Source of the DNA: a bacterium | Lineage (GTDB): Bacteria; Vulcanimicrobiota; Xenobia; Xenobiales; JADMJV01 | NCBI GenBank assembly: GCA_018266105.1 | Contig: JAFEBA010000102.1 | Location: 26,408-90,407, forward strand | Reading direction: 5' to 3' | DNA length: 64,000 bases | Shown: one piece after another, positions 34,409 to 43,091 of the stretch | Numbering within the stretch: position 1 is the stretch's first letter | How the letters are laid out: each line of letters begins with the position of its first letter | Notes under the pieces: model-generated | The model's input: only the letters and a program-made list of their open reading frames with translations | Told to the model about the DNA's origin: nothing | Database searches by the model: none | Position numbers and translations under genes: made by a program

Positions 34409-35166
34409 GACCTCGAGGTATGAGCCTGATCGAGACGCTCTTTGCCGTCTTTGTTTTGCTGGCCGCCTTTACGATTTTTGGCACCCTCTTCCAATGGGTT
34501 CTCAGCTCCAGTAAGCGCGGAGACCAGGCCGCCACCGCGGCTCGTCTGGCTCACAATCGACTGGAAGAACTTCGTCAGTGGAGCTCTCAGCCGTCCGGAT
34601 CGAGCGATAATTTTCGGGCCGGCAACTGGAACAACTGGGCGACCCCGGTGGAATTGGAGCCCGGATATCTGGTGCGGATCGACCGGGTGGCAAATCAGTG
34701 CTACTCACCAAGCACGAGTTTGGAGGCCGGATATGCCCGGCCGCGGGACATGTCCAATGCCTGTCGCCGGGTGCGGGTTCGAGTGCACTGGGGGCAACAA
34801 GACTACGATCTGTATTCACAACTGGGCGCCCCCCCGGTCAAGCCTTTGCAGCCCTATGCCAGCAACATCGTGGTGACAGCCGGCTTCGGGGGCAGCCTGG
34901 CTTATGGCTCGAGTGGTGTTTTGACGGCCCAGGCTCGGGATATCCAGAGTCAGAATATCGATGACCTGGTCTACGAGTGGACTGTCTTACCGGAAAGCGG
35001 CACCGCAAGCCTGACTGAGATGGATCGCAACGGACGTCAGGTCCAGGTCAATAACAATAGCCCCCTGACCACTTCTGGCAACACTCTGAAGGTTTCCGTC
35101 AGCGCCACCTACCGTGGTATCGTCCTGTCCGGAACCAGCGCCACCATTACCCTGGGTGGGCCCTGA
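34405..35166 (+). CDS. GspI/PilV-like minor pseudopilin with extra beta domain
   Basis: 253 residues with prepilin leader RPRG|MSLIETLFAVFVLLAAF (Glu at +5) and the typical N-terminal helix (AARLAHNRLEELRQW). About 150 residues of head domain follow. The last 100 residues (ASNIVVTAGFGGSLAYGSSG...VLSGTSATITLGGP) look like an added Ig-like beta domain. It overlaps the upstream gene by 4 nt (ATGA) and the next by 1 nt (TGATG). It would sit at the tip of a pseudopilus together with its neighbours. Confidence 0.75.
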   Translation: MRPRGMSLIETLFAVFVLLAAFTIFGTLFQWVLSSSKRGDQAATAARLAHNRLEELRQWSSQPSGSSDNFRAGNWNNWATPVELEPGYLVRIDRVANQCYSPSTSLEAGYARPRDMSNACRRVRVRVHWGQQDYDLYSQLGAPPVKPLQPYASNIVVTAGFGGSLAYGSSGVLTAQARDIQSQNIDDLVYEWTVLPESGTASLTEMDRNGRQVQVNNNSPLTTSGNTLKVSVSATYRGIVLSGTSATITLGGP

Positions 35167-35714
35167 TGCGTCGAGGGGTTACACTTGCGGAAACACTCGT
35201 AACTCTGTTTATGCTGAGTCTGATTCTGTCGGTGGCGGCTGACCTGATGCGCCGGGCTCGCAACGTCAGCAGCTTTTATCAGCAGAAAAGCGAATTGCAG
35301 CGGGCCGCATGGGCTCTACAGCATCTAAGTCTGGAGGTCTTGAGCGCTACCCGGGTGGTTCAGCCCACGCTTGACGGAGACAGCGACCATCTGGAATGGG
35401 TGCGCATCAAGCAGGGGGTGAGCGGACGCCTGCCGACAAGTCTGGGCTCAGACCCGCAGCCACTCCCGCCTCCCAGCCCGGTATGGCAGCCAGACCGGGC
35501 CGTATGGACGGACACCATGAGCGTCTACCGATTGGACACCGGCGACCTTTTTCGATGGGGTCGTTCCTCCGAGGTGCTGCTTGCGCAGCAACTCACCGAC
35601 TTTCACTGCCACTCTCAAGGCCATTTTCTGGAATTGAGCGCGCGCGTGCAGGTGCGCGGAGCCGAGCAACAGGTGAAAGTCTTTCAGCAGTTGCCTCCCG
35701 GAGTGCAGTGGTGA
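35166..35714 (+). CDS. GspJ/PilW-like minor pseudopilin
   Basis: 182 residues with leader MRRG|VTLAETLVTLFMLSL (Glu at +5). A GspJ-like start to the head follows (YQQKSELQRAAWALQHLSLEV), with strands such as MSVYRLDTGDLFRWGRS. The size suits a J-type subunit. Overlap with the previous gene (TGATG) and GTGA with the next makes it part of one transcript. It is the third of an H-I-J-K-F ordered set. Confidence 0.75.
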   Translation: MRRGVTLAETLVTLFMLSLILSVAADLMRRARNVSSFYQQKSELQRAAWALQHLSLEVLSATRVVQPTLDGDSDHLEWVRIKQGVSGRLPTSLGSDPQPLPPPSPVWQPDRAVWTDTMSVYRLDTGDLFRWGRSSEVLLAQQLTDFHCHSQGHFLELSARVQVRGAEQQVKVFQQLPPGVQW

Positions 35715-36175
35715 AACGGCGCGCTTCGGCTCTCTTGTCCGCGCTTCTCATCGCGGTACTTTTGTTCGTTTCTGGTCTGGCTCTGGTCTTTCAAATGCGG
35801 GCCGACTTTCAGCAGCGTTTTCAGGCCTCACGCTGGGCTCAGGCCCGCGCTCTGGCCGAGGCCGGTCTTGAAGATTTTCGTTGCAAATTGGAGCGAGACC
35901 CCCACTTTCCGCCGCTCCAAGACATTGAGCAGACCGTCTTCGAATTCGAAGAACGCGTCAATCCCCAGGGTGGGTATCAGGTCCGGTCTGATGTCTCTCT
36001 CAGAAAGGACCCCTGGAATCTAATCCTGGTTCGCTCCACCGGCTACCTGGGCGATATGCGTCGTCCGATCTTATTGGTCCGGTTGGACGGTGAATTCGAC
36101 GTTTCGGTCAAGGTTCGTTCGGCACCAGCCAGCGATAACCCGTTCAGCTATCAGTTCAGGTTGACCGGTCCGTGA
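35711..36175 (+). CDS. GspK/PilX-like minor pseudopilin
   Basis: 154 residues starting at a GTG that overlaps the previous stop (GTGA). The leader KRRA|SALLSALLIAVLLFVSG lacks Glu at +5, as is typical for the K/PilX tip subunit. The helix continues into QASRWAQARALAEAGLEDF, the conserved ARALAEAG of PilX/GspK. It is shorter than GspK (about 300) and lacks most of the K head. A longer frame beginning at 35396 is a shadow of the J-like gene. Confidence 0.72.
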   Translation: MKRRASALLSALLIAVLLFVSGLALVFQMRADFQQRFQASRWAQARALAEAGLEDFRCKLERDPHFPPLQDIEQTVFEFEERVNPQGGYQVRSDVSLRKDPWNLILVRSTGYLGDMRRPILLVRLDGEFDVSVKVRSAPASDNPFSYQFRLTGP

Positions 36176-37227
36176 GCAAGAAGCTTCGATGTGATTTGAT
36201 TACATTGGCTCGTCTGATCCACCAGTGTTCCACCCTGCTGAACGCCGGCATGGGACTGTTGCCGGCTCTGCGGACCCTGAGCTCGCAGCAGGATGATCCG
36301 GCCCTCTCGGTGGTCCTGCCGGCGATTTGCGCCAAAGTGGAATCAGGTCACGGTCTGGCTCGCTGCATGGCGGATTACCCCGGTGTATTCAATAACGCCA
36401 CTGTTTTTCTGGTCCGTGCGGGCGAAGAGAGTGGCAGGATGGATTCACTCTTTGAGCGGCTGGCAGCCTGGCTTGAGAAAGACTCCCAGGTCTGGCAAAG
36501 GACCCGCCAGGCCATGGTCTATCCCGCCACGGTGCTGGCCACGGCCGTGCTGCTGGGCTGGCTTCTTTTCACCTTTTTCTTGCCCCCCTTTTTCGAGGCC
36601 TTTACCAGCAGTGGAGAAGCCCTGCCCCTGCTAACCCAAATCGTGCTGCTGGCCACCAGGGTGGTGGGTCACCCGCTCAGCTGGCTGACCGGCCTACTGG
36701 GGCTCTGGGCTTTCAGACGGGCGTTCTGGTCACTGTGGCTCAACCCGCAACGTAAAACTCGGTTCTTTTTGGTTCTTCGTTCCATTCCCGTATTGGGTAA
36801 GGCGGTTCGACTTACAGCCACCGTTCGCATGGCCAATTGCCTCTCGGTGCTGCTGGACTGTGGGCTTCCGCTCGTTCGCTCCTGGGGTCTGGCGGCGGCG
36901 GCCAGTGGAGACGCGGCCCTGGAGGCTGATAGCAAACGAGTGCTTGAGGAAATTCGCCAGGGCGAGACATTAGCCCACGCTCTAGGCGATCACCCTCTCT
37001 ATCCACGGGGCTTCAGTAGCATGCTGGGGGCAGCTGAAGAAGCCGCTGCCATTCCCGCGACCCTCAACAGTCTGGCGCAGGTTTATGATCAGGAGGTGGA
37101 GTACGTGATTCAGACCCTTAGCGTGCTCTTTGAGCCGATCTTCATCGCAGGTTTGGCCCTCATCGTGGTGGTCATTCTGCTAGCCGTGCTGCTGCCACTC
37201 TACGGAACTTTGAACCAGTTGGGCTGA
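36172..37227 (+). CDS. GspF/PilC inner-membrane platform protein
   Basis: 351 residues with the duplicated T2SSF domain. The first copy has LARLIHQCSTLLNAGMGLLPALRTL and RAGEESGRMDSLFERLA. The second has TVRMANCLSVLLDCGLPLVRSW and GAAEEAAAIPATLNSLAQVYDQEVEY, and the protein ends with the hydrophobic PIFIAGLALIVVVILLAVLLPLYGTLNQL. It organises pseudopilus assembly with a GspE-type ATPase that is not encoded in this window. It starts with a GTG overlapping the K-like gene (GTGA). Confidence 0.9.
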   Translation: MSKKLRCDLITLARLIHQCSTLLNAGMGLLPALRTLSSQQDDPALSVVLPAICAKVESGHGLARCMADYPGVFNNATVFLVRAGEESGRMDSLFERLAAWLEKDSQVWQRTRQAMVYPATVLATAVLLGWLLFTFFLPPFFEAFTSSGEALPLLTQIVLLATRVVGHPLSWLTGLLGLWAFRRAFWSLWLNPQRKTRFFLVLRSIPVLGKAVRLTATVRMANCLSVLLDCGLPLVRSWGLAAAASGDAALEADSKRVLEEIRQGETLAHALGDHPLYPRGFSSMLGAAEEAAAIPATLNSLAQVYDQEVEYVIQTLSVLFEPIFIAGLALIVVVILLAVLLPLYGTLNQLG

Positions 37228-37230
37228 GGC

Positions 37231-38019
37231 TCAAGGTACCGAGGGAATGACCGTCAGTGCAAAATTGTAAGTGAATGGACTGTCGTATAAAGAGGTCGAG
37301 CCCAGGGCCAGCTTGGTGCGGGCGCGGGCGATCGACACCGCCCTCGTGGTAATGGTAATGGTGTTGGGCATGGATGAGGTGAGTTCAAAGGTTAAAAAAT
37401 TTCGCCCCACGAGCTGGGCTGATAGCAGACCTGGTTCGGCAAAGTTCATTTTATAGCCATTGGGACGAGTCAGGTAGGGAGTGATGCTGGCGGCGGCCGG
37501 CAGGGTTTCCAGGCTGGCGCTATCGGCAAAGTTGGTGCTGGGGGCAAAATCGATTTCCTTGCGGATAATAACTTTGTGGGGGCAGCGATCGTCAAAGCCT
37601 CCCGGTCCTGCCCCACCCGCGCAATCGAAGCCAAAGAGGCTCCCGTGGCCATTGGGCACGACGATGTAGTAAAGCACCGTTTTGCACCAGAAGGGGGCAC
37701 CGGTGGCGTCAAAGCGAGCCTTGCCGGTGTTGTCCAGATTGCTAAGAAACCAGAGAGCCTGGCCATCCGGTGCGGCGGTGAGTGAAGAGCAGCTATTGCC
37801 CACGCCCAACTGGCTGGCGCTGGTTTGCATCACTTCGGCTCGAAGCTCGCGGCTGACTTTTCGCAAAGAATCGGAAGATTCAGCTGCCCCCGAGACGCTC
37901 CGGAAAGAGTTCTGCGCCTGGCTCATGGCCTGACCCAGCACGATCGTGAGCAGACCCATCACCATACAGGAGATGACCAGTTCCAGAACGGAAAATGCGC
38001 GTCTAGTTCGACTTCTCAC
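37231..38019 (-). CDS. GspJ/PilW-like pseudopilin, second set
   Basis: 262 residues with leader TRRA|FSVLELVISCMVMG, carrying Glu at +5 but Ala instead of Gly at -1. Head: a helix rich in Ser/Gln (SDSLRKVSRELRAEVMQTSASQ), then a beta region with Cys pairs (NSCSSL, FWCKTV, FDCAGG, DRCPHK). It ends 3 bp from the convergent platform gene and overlaps the I-like gene upstream by 17 nt. It forms a second tip set together with the genes at 38003 and 40311. Confidence 0.72.
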   Translation of the reverse strand: MRSRTRRAFSVLELVISCMVMGLLTIVLGQAMSQAQNSFRSVSGAAESSDSLRKVSRELRAEVMQTSASQLGVGNSCSSLTAAPDGQALWFLSNLDNTGKARFDATGAPFWCKTVLYYIVVPNGHGSLFGFDCAGGAGPGGFDDRCPHKVIIRKEIDFAPSTNFADSASLETLPAAASITPYLTRPNGYKMNFAEPGLLSAQLVGRNFLTFELTSSMPNTITITTRAVSIARARTKLALGSTSLYDSPFTYNFALTVIPSVP

Positions 38020-38473
38020 CGATCAACCTCGTCACTTGGGTCGTCAGTCTGCCGTAACCGGCTCGGGTGCTGTTGTTTGAGGGATTCCACCAGTAGAGTT
38101 CCACCTGGATCAGCTTCATGCGATTGTTGGGCAATGCTGCGCCATCCAGGGGTTGCCCGGAGGTATCCTTGACCGTGGTCGCGTCCAGAGTGTAGAAAAA
38201 CTCGGTTTGATTGGAGATGACGGAGCCTTTGACGGTGGTGTCGTTGCCCCAAAAGGCAGCGTGCAGGGCGCCCGTGTCGCGTTGAGCTCGCTCCACCACC
38301 AGGTTGATGATCTGGTCGGCCGCGTACTGAGCCGCCGAGGTATCCAGGTTCTTGCGCGAGCCGCGGTTGAGTGAGATCACCAGGGCCAGAATGGTCAGGA
38401 TGACCAGCACCAGAGTGCCGATCGCCAACAAGACTTCAGCTAGCGAGAACGCGCGAAATCGCCATCCAGCCAA
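38003..38473 (-). CDS. GspI/PilV-like pseudopilin, second set
   Basis: 156 residues from a TTG at 38473 with GGAGGG seven bases upstream. Leader WRFRA|FSLAEVLLAIGTL has Glu at +5 and Ala at -1, as in the neighbouring J-like protein. The helix AAQYAADQIINLVVERAQRD and a short beta head follow. Longer starts at 38506 (ATG) or 38596 would overlap the upstream membrane-protein gene more and lack a ribosome site. Its start still overlaps that gene by 34 nt. Confidence 0.7.
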   Translation of the reverse strand: MAGWRFRAFSLAEVLLAIGTLVLVILTILALVISLNRGSRKNLDTSAAQYAADQIINLVVERAQRDTGALHAAFWGNDTTVKGSVISNQTEFFYTLDATTVKDTSGQPLDGAALPNNRMKLIQVELYWWNPSNNSTRAGYGRLTTQVTRLIGEKSN

Positions 38474-38919
38474 TGTCTTTCCCTCCAGTACAGCGCCCCT
38501 GTGCATAGCAACTGCCAAATTAAAACCGAGTTCAGGCCTCGGTAGGCGGTCCACCCTGTGATCAGGTAGCCGATTCCCATGCCCAGGGATTCCCATCTCA
38601 GGGCCTGTAGTAACCTACATTCTTGATCCAGCAGCCAGGATCCCGCCATCCATCCTCCGCTAAAGGAACAGATTAGTAGAATCTGCGGTGGCAGCCAGGG
38701 CGCCAGCCACCAGGCCAGCAGGGGGAGACAGGGCCAGAGCCAGCGTCGGCCAGACCCTTTTGCCGGTCTTTGTAGACCGCCCATCGCTCCCCCCAACCAA
38801 CTGAACAGGACCCAGACTGCGGTCAGGGGGGTGGCTGACCACAGAAAGCTGAGCCCATAGATCAGCCCTAACTGACCGCTGCCGCACCACACTCCAACCA
38901 GAATCCAGTAGAGTCTCAC
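38440..38919 (-). CDS. Small integral membrane protein, unknown
   Basis: 159 residues with about five predicted helices (LLAWWLAPWLPPQILLICSF, LYWILVGVWCGSGQLGLIYG), unusually rich in Trp (about 8%) and Leu. There is no soluble domain. It starts 4 nt inside the end of the spermidine-synthase-like membrane protein gene. The pair may be parts of one membrane enzyme, since related proteins carry extra helices. I do not recognise a family. Confidence 0.55.
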   Translation of the reverse strand: MRLYWILVGVWCGSGQLGLIYGLSFLWSATPLTAVWVLFSWLGGAMGGLQRPAKGSGRRWLWPCLPLLAWWLAPWLPPQILLICSFSGGWMAGSWLLDQECRLLQALRWESLGMGIGYLITGWTAYRGLNSVLIWQLLCTGALYWRERHWLDGDFARSR

Positions 38920-40292
38920 GGAATCTCCCAGAGGATTCGGTTCAGGGCGGCGCAGATGCTCAGGTTGTTGAAGCTGGAAGGCTCAAAGCCGCGCGCCATT
39001 TCTTTCAGTTGCGGTCGAGTGTAGATCGTGAAGCGGTTCTTTCCCTGGGCCCTCAGGTAGCGGCGCAGGTCAGAGGCCTCACCCAGAGGCTCAGAGGATA
39101 CCAGCACCACCGTGTTGTCAAAATTGCGGCCGCTTACCGCCATCGCCTCGGGGAAAGCCTCCAGCAGGGCCGCCAGGATGGGCCCCTGGACGGGAGATAC
39201 CGAGGAAGGGTCCAGCGGAGCTCCCAAGAATACGCTACAGACTCCCCCGGTTACAAGCCTGGCTCGCACGCTCTGATAGAACTCTTTGGTAAACATTGAG
39301 GCCACGTTGAGGCTGTAGGGAGAGGGCAAATTGATCACCACCAGACCCGTTTCGGGCTGCTGCCTGAGCAAAACTCGGGCGTCCCCGGTGAGAGTTGAAA
39401 AATGGTCGCCAGCCGGTCGTGCTTCCCGAAACCAGTCCAGCCCGAGTTTCGCTACCGCCGGGTCGAGCTCCAGTACGGTAGTCTTTAGGCCCTGTTCGGC
39501 CACCAGGGCGGGTGCCAAGAAAGTGCCCGCACCCAGCACCAGGCAACCCGCCTGGCGGGCCGACTGGGGCAGGCGACTGGCAGCCATGGGGCCAAGGTAA
39601 AAGTTCAATCGGTTATAGGCATCTGGCCCATAGTGACAAAGGCCGTTGAGGAACAGATAGCGACTCCCGGTCGCGTCCGTAGCTTCCACAACTTCTACGT
39701 ACTGATAGGGGCTGACTTCCTGCGCCACCAATCGGTCCGGGCCATAGGCTGCCTGCGCGGCCCACCAGCGGACCTGCGGAAAGAGGATACTCTGGAGCAG
39801 CGACAGCAGCAAAGCCATCCCGCGCCCGACCTTGCTCAGAAGGCCCCAGGCGCTGGCCAGCACCGCCCAGGCAAACAGATGGGTGCAGAGGGAGGGAGTG
39901 AGTAGCAAAGCCGTGAGCAATGCCGCCAGAGCGCCTGAGAGCTCCAGCCGGTAGAAGTTGCGCAGCCGCTCTCCGCGCCAGAGCTGGCTGATCAGGTAGG
40001 CCAGCGGAAAGGAACTGCACACGGCCAGAGCGGCGCTCAAGAACAAGGTCAGCCAGGCGTGCGCCTGCAGAATTCTGAGCAGAGCGGCCAGCGAGGGAGC
40101 CAGCAGCGTAAAGACCAGGAAAAGCTGAGGCCAGCGTTGCGTCCTCCAGCCATATCCAGCCGCCTGACCCAACACGGCCGTGCAGCTGAGCAATAGCCAG
40201 GGCAGTTCGCTTGAATGCAGCACCGGTCCCAGGTGCCAGTTGAGGACCAGTTGCAAAAAAATGAGGCTGAATCCGCAAGAAAACAGCCCCAT
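38916..40292 (-). CDS. Membrane protein with spermidine-synthase-like domain
   Basis: 458 residues. The first 190 form about six helices. The rest is a spermidine-synthase/SAM fold: VSPYQYVEVVEATD, GSRYLFLNGLCHYGPDAYNR, CLVLGAGTFLAPALVAEQG, TTVLELDPAVAKLGLDW and VVINLPSPYSLNVASMFTKEFYQ. The normal GGGxG is GAGTF and the DSTDP loop is replaced by NLPSPYS, so a polyamine role is doubtful; methylation or another transfer is possible. Similar fused proteins are found beside pseudopilin genes in several phyla by my recollection. It lies between K-like and I/J-like pseudopilin genes in one minus-strand operon. Confidence 0.7.
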   Translation of the reverse strand: MGLFSCGFSLIFLQLVLNWHLGPVLHSSELPWLLLSCTAVLGQAAGYGWRTQRWPQLFLVFTLLAPSLAALLRILQAHAWLTLFLSAALAVCSSFPLAYLISQLWRGERLRNFYRLELSGALAALLTALLLTPSLCTHLFAWAVLASAWGLLSKVGRGMALLLSLLQSILFPQVRWWAAQAAYGPDRLVAQEVSPYQYVEVVEATDATGSRYLFLNGLCHYGPDAYNRLNFYLGPMAASRLPQSARQAGCLVLGAGTFLAPALVAEQGLKTTVLELDPAVAKLGLDWFREARPAGDHFSTLTGDARVLLRQQPETGLVVINLPSPYSLNVASMFTKEFYQSVRARLVTGGVCSVFLGAPLDPSSVSPVQGPILAALLEAFPEAMAVSGRNFDNTVVLVSSEPLGEASDLRRYLRAQGKNRFTIYTRPQLKEMARGFEPSSFNNLSICAALNRILWEIP

Positions 40293-40310
40293 TCGCGCCG
40301 CCGGACCCGC

Positions 40311-42194
40311 TTAGTTGTTATCGAGCAGGTTCCAGCTGAACCGGTCGAGTCGGGCCGGAACAATGCCGTTGTTGGCGTTGTTCATTAAATAGGAAGGGTC
40401 ATACATAAACTCGGCCGTTCCCGGAGTTTTGATGCTGATCTTCCCCGAGCCGCTCACCGAGCCTGGACCCTGGGTTTCGGGGTCCCCGCCGTAGGCGGAC
40501 AGCACACCGCGGATGAACAGGTTGCCATTGGTGATATCCGTGGTGAAGTTGCCCATCGCGAAAACAGCCCCGGCGAAGCTGACGTCTCCGTCCATCACGG
40601 TGGATGGGTCGGTACGCTGGGTGCCTTTCTTGCGCCAGCCCATGGCCATGCCCATTCCCATACCCGGCTTGCGCACATTGGCGGGCGCCACCGCCGCCGC
40701 CACAGTGGGCGGAATCGATTCGACCGTGATATCCTTCTTGGAGTAAAGCACAACCGAGTCGCCCGGGTCGGCCTCAAACAGGCTGGTTCCCTGAATTTTC
40801 AAATCGCCCTCAGTTGTGATCGAGCCTACGCCCTCAATTTTTCCCTGCACGAAAAGTGATCCTGAAGTGGAGAGGATGCAGGTTTTGTTTGGGTCGGGGT
40901 CGAGCGTCACGCACGGTCGGGTGTCGATGGCCGCTTGATAGGCAGGGTCGATCAAGACCGAAAATCCCTGAGCTCCCGCCACCGGGTCCACATAAACCGA
41001 GTCGCTGAAGGTGGTGGTCATGGTGCTGCTGTCCAGGCTCACTCCCGTGCCGATGGAGGTCATCATGTCGGTGGCACTGGAAATGATGCTGGGTGAGGTG
41101 CTGGGTGTGAAGGCACCGCTTCCGGAATAGTCCTGAGGATAATAGGCCAGTTCGCGCAGGTGGGTGCTGCTGTTCTCTCGCCACACATAGGTGCCGGCCT
41201 TGAGACGGGTGGGTGAATTGGTCGGTGCTTTGGGTACCTGAGACCACTTCATTTTCAGCCAGTGGCTCTCCTGAGCGGCTTTGGACTGCTGCTGGGTGAC
41301 CACTTCCACGCCGGCGGTGGGAGCCGTACTGGCGCTGTAGTAGCCACGACTTTGGGCGCTGGTGGCCTTAAGTTTGGTCGACCCGGCCGTGTCCAGAGTA
41401 TCCAGCGCGCGGATGTTGGCAATATCCACGTCGGGAGCATTGGTCAGGGTGGCGTCGCCTCCCGCATCCGTGTGGATTCCGCCCCCGGCATAAGCTGCCG
41501 AATCCACTCGTGCCTGATTTAAGAATCCGATGCGCGTGTTGAGTGTTCGAGTTAAGACATCGCGGCGCCCGGCCAGGCTTTCCAGGGTGTCCACGGTGGC
41601 GTTGCGCAAACCAGAACCGACCAGTCCCTGGATGAAAATGGAGGTCTGGTAGCGCCCCACCGAACTGGTGGAAGTGGTGGAGGTCACGGTGCCGCTGGAA
41701 TCGGCGACATACAGTGGTTTGCCGGAAAAGCCTCCCAGATTGTTGACGCTGGGAAACCCGAAGGTCATTTTGTGATTGTTGGCCGGGTCCTGATTGAAAC
41801 CGTCATCCGGCGCATTGTTGCCGTTTTGATAGTTGAAGCGAATGCGGAAGGCCTGTTTCGAGCCGTCTTTGGAGGCCAGCAGACCGATCACGTTGCCCTT
41901 GTCTTCGTAAATCTGCAGTTCGGGGGTGTTGACCGTGTAGCCGGCCATGGTGCCGGTTCCGTCCAGGTCGCCTCGCCAGGTCGTTCGATTTTGTAGTCTC
42001 GACTGAGCGTAGTCGGATCCCGCCGAAATGGCTGAGAGCAATTGACTGCTCTCAGTGTCCTTGACCCCGATCTGGAACTGGGTCGGCAGCAAGGTGAAGG
42101 CTGCCCCCACCAGCATGGTGGCTACCGTCAGGGCGAAAAATGCCATGATAAACATCACGCCACGTCTCCTGCGCTGAGGCCTCAATCTGCTCAT
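40311..42194 (-). CDS. PilX/GspK-like pilin with long repetitive beta region
   Basis: 627 residues. Leader RRRRG|VMFIMAFFALTVATMLVG lacks Glu at +5 (K/PilX type). Mid-protein DVDIANIRALDT and a long Ser/Thr/Gly-rich region follow. Near 460-520 it has bactofilin-like right-handed strands (GSLFVQGKIEGVGSITTEGDLKIQG) and a basic/Met patch PGMGMGMAMGWRKKG. It then has a second run (GDVSFAGAVFAMGNFTTDITNGNLFIRGVL). A -10-like TATACT on the minus strand lies at about 42228-42233, upstream of the start. It heads the minus-strand pseudopilin operon. Confidence 0.68.
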   Translation of the reverse strand: MSRLRPQRRRRGVMFIMAFFALTVATMLVGAAFTLLPTQFQIGVKDTESSQLLSAISAGSDYAQSRLQNRTTWRGDLDGTGTMAGYTVNTPELQIYEDKGNVIGLLASKDGSKQAFRIRFNYQNGNNAPDDGFNQDPANNHKMTFGFPSVNNLGGFSGKPLYVADSSGTVTSTTSTSSVGRYQTSIFIQGLVGSGLRNATVDTLESLAGRRDVLTRTLNTRIGFLNQARVDSAAYAGGGIHTDAGGDATLTNAPDVDIANIRALDTLDTAGSTKLKATSAQSRGYYSASTAPTAGVEVVTQQQSKAAQESHWLKMKWSQVPKAPTNSPTRLKAGTYVWRENSSTHLRELAYYPQDYSGSGAFTPSTSPSIISSATDMMTSIGTGVSLDSSTMTTTFSDSVYVDPVAGAQGFSVLIDPAYQAAIDTRPCVTLDPDPNKTCILSTSGSLFVQGKIEGVGSITTEGDLKIQGTSLFEADPGDSVVLYSKKDITVESIPPTVAAAVAPANVRKPGMGMGMAMGWRKKGTQRTDPSTVMDGDVSFAGAVFAMGNFTTDITNGNLFIRGVLSAYGGDPETQGPGSVSGSGKISIKTPGTAEFMYDPSYLMNNANNGIVPARLDRFSWNLLDNN

Positions 42195-42329
42195 TCTAGC
42201 CCTCCCACCGGGTCGATTTATCCTTTAGTATAGCATGGAAAGGTCTGGATCGCAGCAATTTTGTAACAACTGTTCTGCCGACCTCGGGCCGAGGCAGTGC
42301 CTGATGGGCTGCCCTGAGTCTGCGACTGG

Positions 42330-43091
42330 CTAGAGCGGTAAGGTGAGACCAATCGAATAGTTTAGCCGGTCGTTGTTCGAGCGAGCGGTGTCGCTCAGGG
42401 GGACTCGAATTGAGCCCCAAAGTTGTAGCCCATCGAAAACCGGACCTCCGCCCGTCAGGCTAAACATGGGCTCATAGGTTCCGGCATAGAGATTGAACTG
42501 GTTGCGCAATTCAAAACCGGCGTAGGCATCGTCAAAGTAGTGATAGCCTTGCAGGCGCAGGGCCAACTGGCGGGTCGGGTCGCCCGGGCTGGTGCGCCCA
42601 AGTGAGGACTTGAAAGCGGCGATCACCACCAGTTTGTTGTCCCTGTCCTCGGGCTGGTATTCCAGGGCGTAGGCTGCGATCAAATTGGTGGCCGAGCTGC
42701 CCAGATTGTCGGTGGCCGTATCCAGGCTCAGGTTGACCCCCACCCCGTGAGCGATCTCGGAATCGGTATCGAAACGCCGAAAGTATTGTACGGAGAAATC
42801 TCCGAAGCCGCCTCCGGGCAGATTGCCCGTCTGGCCTCCTTGATACCAGACCATAGGGGCCGCGAACTGCAGTGTGGAGCGTTGGTCCAGCGCCAGAACC
42901 GGGTTGATGGTCAGGCTTTGACTGCCCTCTTGATTTAATCCGACCGAATGATTGAAGACAAAATTGATCCTGGAGCGTGCAATAAAGGGATCGTCCACCG
43001 GTAGAGCCATCGTTTCTCGTTTCTCCTCGGTCTGGGCCAGGAGACGGCAGGTCAGGGCCAATCCAAGCAGACCTGTCTTCAGGAGTGACAC
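42330..43091 (-). CDS. Outer-membrane beta-barrel protein in the RND operon
   Basis: 253 residues with signal LLA|QTEEK (mature Gln). About twelve short amphipathic strands are visible (LTINPVLALDQRSTLQFAAPMVWY, FSVQYFRRFD, KLVVIAAFKSSLG, QLALRLQGYHYFDD), ending LNYSIGLTLPL with a hydrophobic last residue, as in outer-membrane barrels. The GTG start follows the RND pump stop directly. The family resembles uncharacterised transporter-type barrels (DUF3034/MetA-pathway-like); I am not certain. It may be a sensor or accessory for the pump. Confidence 0.6.
   Translation of the reverse strand: MSLLKTGLLGLALTCRLLAQTEEKRETMALPVDDPFIARSRINFVFNHSVGLNQEGSQSLTINPVLALDQRSTLQFAAPMVWYQGGQTGNLPGGGFGDFSVQYFRRFDTDSEIAHGVGVNLSLDTATDNLGSSATNLIAAYALEYQPEDRDNKLVVIAAFKSSLGRTSPGDPTRQLALRLQGYHYFDDAYAGFELRNQFNLYAGTYEPMFSLTGGGPVFDGLQLWGSIRVPLSDTARSNNDRLNYSIGLTLPL

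Noticed and set aside
42228..42233. Full sigma70 promoter for the minus-strand pseudopilin operon
   Set aside because: A TATACT is present on the minus strand, but no TTGACA-like element lies 16-18 bp away (TTGCTG is 20 bp off).
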